64,000 nucleotides of DNA from contig NZ_CP108131.1 of the NCBI RefSeq assembly GCF_036203305.1, positions 5,952,001 to 6,016,000 on the forward strand, given 5' to 3'. The DNA is from Streptomyces sp. NBC_00190 (GTDB lineage: Bacteria > Actinomycetota > Actinomycetes > Streptomycetales > Streptomycetaceae). Each line of letters opens with the position of its first letter. Position 1 is the first letter of the stretch. Below the pieces are notes generated by a model, which saw nothing but the letters and a program-made list of their open reading frames with translations, ran no database searches and was not told where the DNA came from. Positions 1 through 9,600 of this stretch are shown here, one piece after another. The translations under genes were made by a program, and so were the position numbers.

Positions 1-243
1 TCCGGCGACACCGGCTTCGGTGCCGCCCTCGGTGTGGTCAGCCAATGCGCCTATGTGAGGCAGAAGATCTCGCTACGCAGGCCACGTTGCAGAGGTACGG
101 GGTGCGCGAGGCAGCACGTTTCTCAAATTGCTGATTGCCAGTTCGGGGGGCTCGGTGATGAGTTCCGGAGTGTGATGTCGATCGTCGGCGTCTGCGGTGC
201 GTGCAACGCACTGCACGAGGCGCCTCGCTGTCCCGGGACTGGC

Positions 244-753
244 CTATTCGTTGACGATTCCGGTGACGGCGCTGGAGCCGGGTCCGGCGGCCTCCGCGTC
301 TCCGGTGTGCGCGACCTTCGACGGGCCGGGACGGCTACCGCCAGCGTTCCGGATTCCGGTGATCGCGCTGCTGCCGTCGCGGGCCGTCGCGTTGCCGGTG
401 TCGATGGCCGTGTCGCCGACGGAGTCGGTGAGGGACTCAAGGAGCACGCGCAACTCTGCTGCCGCATTGGACTGTTCGATCCCCTCGAGGCGGTCCAGCA
501 GGGCCTCGAACCGTCCGGCCCACAGCCCTTCCTGCCGCGCCCGCTCCGCGCCGGCATCGCCTGATGGCGGGGGCGTCAGGGCTTGCGCGGTGCGATCGAG
601 TCGCACGAGCTCTGCCCTCACGCGCCCGGCGTCACCGCGGCCGACCAACTCCGAGGCACGACGCTGCGTCACGGGCCAGAACGCGGTACCAACGGCCCGG
701 ACCACTGCCCGTCCGCCTTCTGTCGCCAGTGCCGTCAGCTCTTCAAAAAGCAT
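244..753 (-). CDS. Hypothetical protein with TG(I/V)xN-type tail
   Basis: 169-aa protein of unknown function. The start is the ATG at 753 because GGGGGCG lies just upstream. The first ~100 residues look helical and charged (MLFEELTALATEGGRAV, then a leucine-rich RFEALLDRLEG stretch). The C-terminal ~60 residues are low-complexity, rich in Gly/Ser/Ala/Thr, with repeated motifs (SSAITGIRN, VAHTGDAEA, SSAVTGIVN). I recall similar short TG-repeat tails on small actinobacterial proteins in conflict or effector-associated loci, but cannot name the family. It is transcribed away from the Wadjet genes and is not obviously part of that operon. The coding call rests on the RBS, the sensible start and the ordered repeats. 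Confidence 0.6.
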   Translation of the reverse strand: MLFEELTALATEGGRAVVRAVGTAFWPVTQRRASELVGRGDAGRVRAELVRLDRTAQALTPPPSGDAGAERARQEGLWAGRFEALLDRLEGIEQSNAAAELRVLLESLTDSVGDTAIDTGNATARDGSSAITGIRNAGGSRPGPSKVAHTGDAEAAGPGSSAVTGIVNE

Positions 754-2071
754 GCTCGCCCCCATTCGCGGCTGCACGCCGCAGGACAACCTCTCAGTCT
801 CAATGTTCTCAGAGCTGGCCCCGCGAGGTCATGCTGACGATGCGGGACGCTCACCTCGCCAGGAAGCTGCCGGAGTACGAACACGTCATGTGCCTTCGCG
901 GCTCCGCCCGGCTGTGGACCTTGCAGAGGGGCGGAGAACGAGATCCGCAGAGGGAATGGCACATGGGTGTGGCGCTGCTACGCAGTGATCAAGTACCAGG
1001 TACCTGCCCTGGGCTTGGATGGGCGGGCGTGCGAGTGCTCGGGCAAAGGGGGGATGAGAGAAGCGACGTTTCCGGGGGAAGCGCGGCGGTTCATCGCCAT
1101 GACGCTCATTTGACGCGCGCGGCGTTCGAAAAGGCGCTCGGAGCGACTGCGTACCCTTGCTGACCTGCGGTTACGGCGGCCTGCTTTTCACACGACATCT
1201 TTTCGATGACCAGACTCGTCCCGTGGGTGACGATGCTGACTTCCTCCTGGCTGTGGTCCCATGGGATCCCTGTGTCGCTGACAGCAGGCCCTCTGCAGAC
1301 CGCCCGTGAGCAGCGTGGACAGGTGTGGTCTTCTCCATAGTGAGGCCCGGGACGTCCAGGCGGCCGCGGTGCTGTTGGAGGTGATCCCTCGAATCTCACG
1401 AGCACCCTCGTGGCTCCCCAGGGGCGCCTGGGCCCAGTGCGAGTCAGCTGAGGCTGTCCTTCTCCCCTTCCGCCGCTAGCGGGCACCCCAGGAACGGACT
1501 GGGCGCGCCGTGCCAGCGATATCAACACTGTCCCGGGCCCTTTTGGCCGCCACGAACGGCAGGGACCGGGCGCGTTGCATCTCGTGGCGGAAGCGCACAC
1601 TCGCCTGATCCGGACACCCTCTGACGGTCGCCTCAGGTGCGTGGGCCCCCGGTTCTGGGCCCTACACGTGTCGAACGTAAGATGCCCGTTTCCCGAGTCG
1701 GTGAACGGGCACGGGCTCGGCGCCCGTGTAGCCGTACCGTCCATCACCCCGGCCACGGCGACACTTGGATTGTGGATCACGGGGGTGTGACAAGCCGCCA
1801 TGAACTGTCCGATGCCGAGTGGGAACTCGTGCAGCCGTTGCGGGCTGCCGGCGCATCCTCGTCGGCTTGCCCCAGCTCGATGTCGGAACTGCGGCCTCCT
1901 GCCCCGATCTCCATCAGGAAGCTTGCCTTTCGAGTGGGGCGCGCGGTTACTGCTGTTGTCCTCCGGTGACCTGTATTCGCGTCCGTTCCCTCGCAGGAGT
2001 GAATTCCTTCCGGCGTGACCGTCGCATCGTAGGCCGCTGTACCTTCGGACGCTGGGGAGAGGAGGGGGCTG
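754..2071. other. Gene-poor stretch with degraded sequence
   Basis: About 1.3 kb without a convincing intact gene. Open frames on both strands here are uninterrupted mainly because GC is high; none has both a credible start and recognisable protein sequence. The only recognisable content is the transposase N-terminal scrap near 1787. It reads as decayed intergenic DNA next to a defence locus. Confidence 0.55.
1787..1855 (+). pseudogene. IS5-family transposase N-terminal remnant
   Basis: From the GTG at 1787 the frame reads VTSRHELSDAEWELVQPL. This matches the typical opening of actinobacterial IS5-type DDE transposases (LTDAEW...PLLP). The similarity stops after about 20 residues and the frame continues into unrelated sequence ending near 1969. 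No catalytic DDE region and no terminal inverted repeats were seen. It is best read as a leftover from an insertion sequence. Confidence 0.5.
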
Positions 2072-3656
2072 ATGCCGCGGAGGCGTTACGACCAACGGGT
2101 GCTCGTTCTGGTCGAGGTACGGCGTGGACAGTGTGACTGGGAACAGGCGGAGCGGGAGTTCGAGGGGCAGGACTGGCCGGTCGTCACGTCCTTCGTCCGT
2201 GGCGACGGAGCATCCACAGGCGTGCTCCGGGCAGATGCCTCGGCACGTCTGTACTCCGTCGAGGTGCGGTTTTTCGGAGCCCGCAACAGGCGCACCGCGC
2301 GGGCAGCCGCCTGGCGCGTGGAGCGGCTGGCACGGGCGACAGGTCTGGAGATGTACGCCCGGCGCTGCGAGCCGATGGACCGGGACAGGGAGCAGCTGAC
2401 TGTCTGGTGGGGGCATGCCGTTGCCCATCGGCCCCCTCGTGTGCCCGTTCCGAGGCCGCGGACATCGGCGGCGAGGCTGGGCCGCGCAACCGAGGTGGCG
2501 CGTGCGCGTTTCGCGGAGAAGCGTGGATACCACGACACCGGCTTGGTGGTGACGGGTACCGCGTCGGAAGCCCGACGGCTCTCTCGCATGGACATGCACG
2601 GCGGATCCGACGCCGGGCCCGCCCTCGACGTACGGCCACTCTCCGGCCGGGAGCGCAGCCACATCGTGCCCCGCCGTGAGGGGGACTTCCACCGCAGGAC
2701 GAACCGTCTCGTGGCCTGGCTGTTTGCCATGACCTTTTGCTCGGTGGTCGCCCGACAGCAGAGCGGTGCGCGGACGTGGGTATGGGCCGGCGCGGCGGTG
2801 CTGTGCCTTTTCATGGGAGCCCGGCTGGCGAGCCTCATGTTCGCTTTCGGGGGCCGTGCCCGGAGTATGCTGCGGTGGCCGCTTGGCTCCTTGCTGTCGC
2901 CTTTGGCGCGGGCACGGAGGGCGGACGAGGCTGGACCCCGAAACAGCTGTTGACGCTGTTCGCCGTTCTGGCGACGACCGGAGGCATCTGGCTCCTGGTG
3001 CGGCGGTGGACGTGGGGCGAGTGGATCGCCTGCGCGACACCTTTGGCTTTTGCGGTTGTCGTGTCCTTCGTGGTGAGCTCAGGGTCGGTGCTGCACGCGC
3101 TGTACGCGGACAGCCTCGAGCTGAAGCCTGAGGACCTCGACGTGCCCGCGCTCTGGCAAGCCACTTCGGCGGTGAAGCTGTTGAGCCTGTTGAGCTTCGC
3201 CCTGTTCGTCCCGGCTCTGTGGGGCATCGCGAAGCACGTGCATGCACCGTTCGTCAGCCCCGTCGAGAGGCTCGGCATCCCGCTCTACGTAGTCACCCAA
3301 GTGACGGTGGTGCTGCTGTGCGCAGTTGGGGCCCTGGAGTCGGCGGGGGATGGGTGAAGGACTTCCGTGCAGCCGCGGTACGGAAGGAGGAGCTGCCTTC
3401 CTACTTCGGGGTGGAGCCGGAGTGGACGTGCGTAGAGCCCACGGTCCTCGCGGCGAAACTCAGCAGCCGGGGTGGCGTCCTCCGTCCCGAGCGGCCCTAC
3501 ATCTCGTTCGGGGAGGCCGGAGGAACGGTGTCGCTGTGGGACGAGCCGGCCGGCAAGGCGCTGCAGATGCCGGCCGAGCAGGTACGCCTCGTCCCGGCCG
3601 CGGACGGCCGGGTCCGCTGCACCTTCTCGTATGAGAGCCTGCCGAAGGGCGACTGA
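2072..3656 (+). pseudogene. Multi-TM membrane protein gene, two frameshifts
   Basis: Three open segments in successive frames form one plausible protein. 2072 to ~2850 gives a soluble N-terminal domain (~210 aa) followed by two hydrophobic segments. About 2850 to 3345 continues with about five more hydrophobic segments. About 3345 to 3656 gives a soluble tail (from WVKDFRAAA to the TGA). Each junction falls in a run of five Gs (2849-2853 and 3345-3349), and both shift the frame as loss of one base would. ATG 2072 has GGAGAGGAGGGGG upstream. The intact product would be about 525 aa with about seven TM helices, of a family I do not recognise. Either the gene is dead or the sequence under-calls two homopolymers. 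Confidence 0.6.
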
Positions 3657-3852
3657 CCCGCATCGGTCGGCGAAGCCATCGTCGAGTGCCAAGGACAGCT
3701 GGTTCTCGACCACCTGCTGCCGAGGCCGGAACGCTCATCAGAGGAGGCTCCGCGCCGGCGCGGGCCGCGGAACCCGAACAGGACCGATGCGAATCGGCCA
3801 AGTACTTAAGTCCCTGCCGATCATGGACGTCGCTCCAGGAGGATGGCGGGCA

Positions 3853-5421
3853 ATGGACATGACTTCTCCGCAGGCGGAGGGCCCGCCCGACGGGTACGGA
3901 CCCTTCGCGCATCTCACCGCTCCGAACGTGCTGCTCTACCGGGCGGTGATGCGGGCCTTCCTCGTAGCCAAGGAGCGGTTCGCCGTGCATCTGCGGCCCG
4001 AGGACGTGCACGCGGGACTCGCCTCCGGGGCCCGGCCGACGGAACTCGACGCCGTGGTCAAGGCGCTCGACAGCCTCGTGGGGTGGGGGAACCTGCGGGC
4101 CGACCCGGACACCGGACGGGTCACCGCCGTCGAGGACTTCTACCGCAAGCGGTTCATCTACCAGCTCACGCGGGAGGGCGAGGCGGCGGAGGAGGCTCTG
4201 TCCGCGTACGACGAGGCGCTCGGGCGGCGGGGCGCGCTGCAGGCCGTCGCGCTGCACGACATCGTGACGCAGCTGCGCGCCCTGCTCGTGCTGGCGGCCG
4301 AGGAGGAGCCCGATCCGGCCAAGACGCATCTGGCGCTGGACGGGCTCGCGAGTCGTTTCGGTGCGCTCGCCGACAATGCGCGGGCCTTCATGGGCTCGCT
4401 CCAGCGGACCATCGACCTCCACGACGTGGGGGAGGAGGTCTTCCTCGCCTACAAGGACCAGCTCATCCAGTACCTGGAGCGGTTCATCCAGGACCTGATC
4501 ACCCTCGGCGGGCGCATCGCCCGGCTGATCCTGGAGTTGGAGGAGGGCGGGAGCATCGAGCGGCTGTTGCGTGCCGCGGCCGCCCGTGAGGCGGCGGACG
4601 CCACCCCGCAGGAGGCGGCATACGCGGGGCAGGCCGCGTACGAGCGGTGGGCCGGCCGGTGGGCAGGTCTGGCGGCCTGGTTCCTCAGCCGGGACGGCCG
4701 GGAGTCGCAGGCCCGGCTGCTGCGCGGCCGGGCACTGGGCGCGATCCCGCAGCTGCTGGCCGTCGTACGGTCGCTGAACGAGCGGAGGGCCGGCCGTTCG
4801 GACCGCTCCGCCGACTTCCGTACCCTTGCGCGCTGGTTCGCCGAAGCGCCCGACGACGACGCCCGGCACCGGCTGTGGCGCACCGCCTTCGGGCTGTACC
4901 CGGCCCGGCACCTGACCGTGGACGCCGAGACGCTGGCCGCCCGCCAGGCCCGTCCCGAGCCCGCGGGAACCGGATGGGCCGATGCCGCGCCGCTGCGGAT
5001 CAGCCCGCAGCTGCGCCGCACGGGAAGCTACGAGCGGCGCGGCAAACCCCGCAGGGTCAAGGACCGGCAGGAAGCGCGCCGACTGCTCGCCGAGACGGCC
5101 GCCAAGCAGGCCGCCGAGACGGCCGCCGCCCGGGCCCGGCTCGTCACCCACGGCATCACCAGGCTGTCCGGACTCGGCGAGCTCGACCCCCTCAGCTTCC
5201 GGCTCTTCCTCCAGCTCCTCGGCGACGCGCTGGCCACCTGGCGGCCCGGTATGACGCACACCGCGGCCACCAGCGGCGACGGCTCCATGGAGATCCGGCT
5301 CACCGCGCCGACCGACGGGTCCACGGCCGAGGTCCGCACACCGGACGGGAACTTCCGCGGCCCGGACCACGCCATCGAGATCGTCGACCTCACCGAAGCA
5401 CAAGGAAGGGGCGGAGCGTGA
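3853..5421 (+). CDS. jetA: JetA, Wadjet type II subunit (DUF2397/TIGR02677)
   Basis: 522-aa protein, first of a four-gene operon matching the TIGR02677/02678/02680/02679 set known as Wadjet type II. JetA is the kleisin-like subunit that bridges the heads of the SMC-like JetC and recruits JetB. The N-terminal region (PFAHLTAPNVLLYRAVMRAF, ~res 14-33) is typical of DUF2397, and the rest is helical and charged as expected. Start ATG 3853 has AGGAGG at 3837-3842 about 10 nt upstream; upstream in-frame starts lack an RBS and extend beyond the family's N-terminus. The TGA at 5419-5421 overlaps the jetB start, implying translational coupling. The system acts in the cytoplasm against incoming circular plasmids. 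Confidence 0.88.
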   Translation: MDMTSPQAEGPPDGYGPFAHLTAPNVLLYRAVMRAFLVAKERFAVHLRPEDVHAGLASGARPTELDAVVKALDSLVGWGNLRADPDTGRVTAVEDFYRKRFIYQLTREGEAAEEALSAYDEALGRRGALQAVALHDIVTQLRALLVLAAEEEPDPAKTHLALDGLASRFGALADNARAFMGSLQRTIDLHDVGEEVFLAYKDQLIQYLERFIQDLITLGGRIARLILELEEGGSIERLLRAAAAREAADATPQEAAYAGQAAYERWAGRWAGLAAWFLSRDGRESQARLLRGRALGAIPQLLAVVRSLNERRAGRSDRSADFRTLARWFAEAPDDDARHRLWRTAFGLYPARHLTVDAETLAARQARPEPAGTGWADAAPLRISPQLRRTGSYERRGKPRRVKDRQEARRLLAETAAKQAAETAAARARLVTHGITRLSGLGELDPLSFRLFLQLLGDALATWRPGMTHTAATSGDGSMEIRLTAPTDGSTAEVRTPDGNFRGPDHAIEIVDLTEAQGRGGA

Positions 5422-6668
5422 TGACGACCCCGCTCGCCGAAGTACTCGACGGGCAGCACGCCGCCGAGCGGCGCAAGGCCGCCCGTGCCCTGCTGAAGCA
5501 GCCCCTGCTGCTCGCGCACGGTGCGTACGCCGACGAGTTCCGCCTCGTCCGGCGGCACGCCTCCGAGCTGCGCGAGTGGTTCGACCGCAACACCGGCTGG
5601 TCCCTCCAGGTGGACGCCGAGACCGCCCGGCTGGGCAAGATCCCCGGTGTGCCGGACGACGCCACGCACCCGGCGCGCGAGGTCACCCGTAGCGGCGCTC
5701 CCTTCAGCCGCCGTCGGTACGTCCTGCTCTGCCTCGCCCTCGCCGCCCTCGAACGCGGTGAGGCGCAGATCGCGCTGGGCCGCCTCGCAGACCAGATCAT
5801 GCTGGACGCCAAGGACCCCCAGCTGGCCGCGGCGGGCATCCAGTTCACCCTGGACCGCCGTGACGAGCGGCTCGACCTGGCCGCCGTCGTGCGGCTCCTG
5901 CTCCACCTCGGAGTCCTGCGGCGCGTCGCCGGAGACGAGGACGCGTACGTCAGTGGAGCCGGCGACGTCCTGTACGACGTCGAACGGCGGGTCCTCGCAG
6001 GTCTGCTCGCCACCCGCCGGGGACCCTCCACCGTCCGCGCCGAAACGCTGGATGCCCGGCTCGCCGAGCTCGCCGCGGAAACAGCCCTCGACAGCGACGA
6101 ACTGCGCTTCCGCGCCATGCGCCGCTCGCTGACCCGGCGGCTGCTCGACGACCCCGTCCTCTACTACGACGAGCTGACCGACACCGAACTCGGCTACCTC
6201 ACGCGTCAGCGCGGCTTCCTCACCGCCCGCATCAACGAACTGACCGGGCTGGTCGCCGAAGTGCGGGCCGAAGGCATCGCCATGGTCGACCCCGAGGACG
6301 ACCTCACCGACGTCCGCATGCCGGAATCAGGGACCCGCGGCCACGTCACCCTCCTGCTCGCCGAGTACCTCGCGGCGGCCGGAGGCCTGATCGTACCCAT
6401 GGCCGACCTTGAGCGCCGCGTTGTCGAACTGGCCGCCGAGCACAGCGGATTCTGGTCCAAATCGGCCCGTGAGCCGGGGGCCGAGGGCGACCTGGCCGAG
6501 CAGGCCGTCGCCCGGCTGGCCGCTCTCGGCCTGGTCGCCCGCACCGGTGACGGGGTCGTGCCGCGCCCGGCGCTCGCCCGCTACGCGGTCGGCGAGACCG
6601 TCGTACTCGAACCCCGTACAGTCGGCGCCGCGCAGGTGCCCGCGCAGCGAAAGGCGTACCTGCCTTGA
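5421..6668 (+). CDS. jetB: JetB, Wadjet type II subunit (DUF2398/TIGR02678)
   Basis: 415-aa protein of the DUF2398/TIGR02678 family, the accessory (KITE/MukE-like winged-helix) partner of JetA and JetC. Recognisable features include the N-terminal segment with RRKAARALLKQPLLLAHG, the central YVLLCLALAALERGEAQIALG helix pair and the C-terminal winged-helix-like part. ATG 5421 shares its A with the last base of the jetA stop; a GTG three bases upstream (5418) is an alternative. AAGGAAGGGGCGGAG provides the RBS inside the jetA 3' end. The stop overlaps the jetC start by 4 nt. Length fits the family. Confidence 0.87.
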   Translation: MTTPLAEVLDGQHAAERRKAARALLKQPLLLAHGAYADEFRLVRRHASELREWFDRNTGWSLQVDAETARLGKIPGVPDDATHPAREVTRSGAPFSRRRYVLLCLALAALERGEAQIALGRLADQIMLDAKDPQLAAAGIQFTLDRRDERLDLAAVVRLLLHLGVLRRVAGDEDAYVSGAGDVLYDVERRVLAGLLATRRGPSTVRAETLDARLAELAAETALDSDELRFRAMRRSLTRRLLDDPVLYYDELTDTELGYLTRQRGFLTARINELTGLVAEVRAEGIAMVDPEDDLTDVRMPESGTRGHVTLLLAEYLAAAGGLIVPMADLERRVVELAAEHSGFWSKSAREPGAEGDLAEQAVARLAALGLVARTGDGVVPRPALARYAVGETVVLEPRTVGAAQVPAQRKAYLP

Positions 6669-9600
6669 CCCCCCGTCCCGCACCCCCCGCCCCTGCGCGC
6701 CCCCGCTGGCAGCCCCTGCGGATCGGTCTCGTCGACCTCTTCCACTACGACGTGGAGGAGTTCCACTTCCGCGACGGTCGGCTGCTGCTCCGCGGGAACA
6801 ACGGCACCGGCAAGTCCAAGGTGCTGGCCCTGACCCTGCCCTTCCTCCTCGACGGGGACCTCAGCGCCCGTCGAGTGGAACCGGACGGGGACGCCGGCAA
6901 GCGGATGGAGTGGAACCTCCTGCTCGGCGGTGAGCACCCGCACTCCGAACGCCTCGGCTACACCTGGGTCGAGTTCGGTCGCCGCGATGCGGTGAGCGGC
7001 GAGGAACAGTTCCGTACGCTCCTGTGCGGGCTCAAGGCCGTCAGCGGGCGCGGCATCGCCCGGCACTGGTGGGCGGTGACCGGGCAGCGGATCGACCACG
7101 GCCCGGCCGACGTACGCGCGGCCGGGGCACTGAGCCTGCTCGACGCCACCGGCACCGTCCTGTCGCGGGACCGGCTCATCGAGGCGGTCGCCGGGCAGGG
7201 GATGGTCTACGACCAGGCCAAGGCCTACCGCCGGGCCGTCGACGAGGCGCTGTTCGGCCTAGGGGAGCAGCGCTACGCAGCCCTCGTGGACCTGCTCGTC
7301 CAGCTGCGTCAGCCCCAGCTGTCCAAGCGTCCCAACGAGGCCGCCCTCTCCCGCGCCCTCACCGAGGCCCTCCCGCCGATGGACCAGGCCGTCATCGCGG
7401 ATGTGGCCGAGGCCTTCCGCTCCCTGGACGAGGAGAAGGAGGAGCTACGGGCAGCCGGGGCCGCCGAACGAGCGGCCTCCGTGTTCCTCGACCACTACCG
7501 GCGCTACGCCCGCACGGCCTCCCGCCGTCGCGCCCGCCTCCCGCGCAGCGAACACTCGAAGTACGAGCAGCTGCTGCGCGACCTCGCCGAAGCGCAGGCC
7601 GGGAAGACCGCGGCGGAGGAGGACCGGGCGGCCGCGGAGGAGCGCGGCGCCGCACTCACCGAGACCCGGGCGAGGCTGGAGGCAGCCGACGCAGCCCTGC
7701 GCGAGGGCCCGGAGATGCGCAGTGCCCACGAACTGGAGCGGGCCGCACAGGCGTTGGACCAGGCGGAGAACGACTGCGCCCGCGCCCGCGACGACCGGGA
7801 GAAGGCCTCAATTCAGCACACCAAGGCGCTCGGCCGCCTCGGTGCCGCGGAGAACCGGCTCAGGGTCGCCCGGGAGCTGTCCGGGGACACGCTGCTCCGG
7901 GCCCGGGAGACGGCTGCGGCAGCCCGGCTGAACCTTCCCGAAGACGAGGGACAGGCGGTTGCCGACCTACGGGCCGCGGTGGCCGAAGCGACCGACCGCA
8001 GGCACCGCACCCTCACGCACGTCGAGGCGCTCGCCGACCAGGCCGAGGCGGCGGCGGCCGGGCGCCGGGCCGCCGTACTCCGGCTCGACGAGACGGAGAC
8101 CGAGCTGGCGCACGCCGCCGAGGCCCTGGACACGGCCGAGGACACGGCGCAGGCCGCCGGACGGGCTCTGGTCGATGCCGTACGCGAGCACGCGGGCCGG
8201 TGCGGGGAGCTGGCGTACGCCGACCCGGCCGGACTTCTGGACGAGCTCCAGGAGTGGACCCGGCACCAGGACGGCCCCTACCCGGCGCGCCGCCGTGCCT
8301 CGGAAGCACACAGCGCCACCGCATCGGTACTCGCCGACCAAGCGGCGCAATCAGCGCAACACCGGGCCAGCCTGGCCACCCGGACCCGCGATGCCGAACA
8401 GGAACTCGCCGGGCTGGAGTCCGGCGGTCGGCGCGGGCCGCAGGACCCGTACACCCGGACTCCCGGCCTGCGGGACCAGGCGCCCGGTGCCCCCCTGTGG
8501 CGGCTGATCGACTTCCGGGAAGAGGTCACGGACCACGACCGCGCCGGGTTGGAAGCGGCGTTGGAGGCGTCCGGCCTGCTGGACGCGTGGGTGCGCCCCG
8601 ACGGAGCGGGCCTCGCCGCAGACGGTTGTGACGTGCTCCTCGCCCCGAACACCGGACCGGTCGAGGGGCCATCGCTCGCCGACGTACTGCGCCCGGCCGT
8701 GGACCACGGCGACGCGCAGGCCGCACAGGTCGGAGTGGAGGCGGTGGGCCGGCTGCTGGAGGCGATCGGCCTCGGCGGGGCTTCCGGGGATACGGCACCG
8801 GCTGGCGATGTACTGGGCGCCGGCCCGGCGGGCACCGGGGCCACGGACGGCACCTGGGTCGCGCTGGACGGACGCCACCGCGTCGGCGTCCTCACCGGCC
8901 GGTGGGCCAAACCCGCCGCCGAGTACATCGGAGAGGGCGCCCGGGAAGCCGCGAGGCGGACCCTGATCGCTGCCCTGCGGGCTGAACTCTCCCTCCTCCG
9001 GCAGGAGTCGGCGGACGCCGACGCGCAGGCGCGGGCTCTGGCGACCCGTCGTCGTACGCTCGACACCGAGTTGGCGGCCGTGCCCGACGACGCGCCCCTG
9101 ATCCGGGCGCACGCCGACGCCGCGGCTGCCGCCGACACTGAGCGCCGGATCCGGACCCGGCGCGACGAGCGGGCCGCCGAGGTGACGGCCGCAACCGAGC
9201 GGACCGAGTCGGCCACCGCCGAACTCCGTGAGACCGCAGCTGATCTGGGGCTGCCCCCGGACCGGCCGGCGCTGGCCGCCGTCCGGCAGGCCCTCGCCGA
9301 ACTCGAGGTCGTCCTGGCCGGACTCTGGCCCGCACTCCGCGAGCGGAGCGAGGCGTCCCGGCAGACGGACGACGAACGCGAAGAGGCGGTCCGGGCAGGG
9401 GAGCGGACCGCCGAACTCGCCGTTCGCGCGGAGGATGCCGCCCGTGAGGCTGCGGCCGCGGACGAGCGGCTGGCCACGCTGCGTTCGACCGTCGGCGCCG
9501 CCGTCGCAGAGCTGGAGCGGCTGCTCGCGGAGACCGCAGGAGCCCTGCGCGGCTGCGCGGCCGACCAGCAGCGCGCCCAGGACCAGCACACGGAGGCGGA

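Noticed and set aside
1..50. Possible start of a minus-strand gene leaving the window (TTG GCT GAC reading LADHTEGG)
   Set aside because: Only about 15 codons are visible and no convincing RBS precedes the TTG, so it cannot be supported.
1106..3247. 713-codon minus-strand open frame
   Set aside because: It spans the decayed region and the antisense of the membrane-protein gene. The translation is Arg/Pro-rich, no domain is recognisable, and the other strand has a better explanation.
2072..3656. Programmed ribosomal frameshifting as explanation for the three-frame gene
   Set aside because: Two successive shifts at plain G runs without slippery heptamers or downstream stimulatory structure are better explained by mutation or sequencing error.
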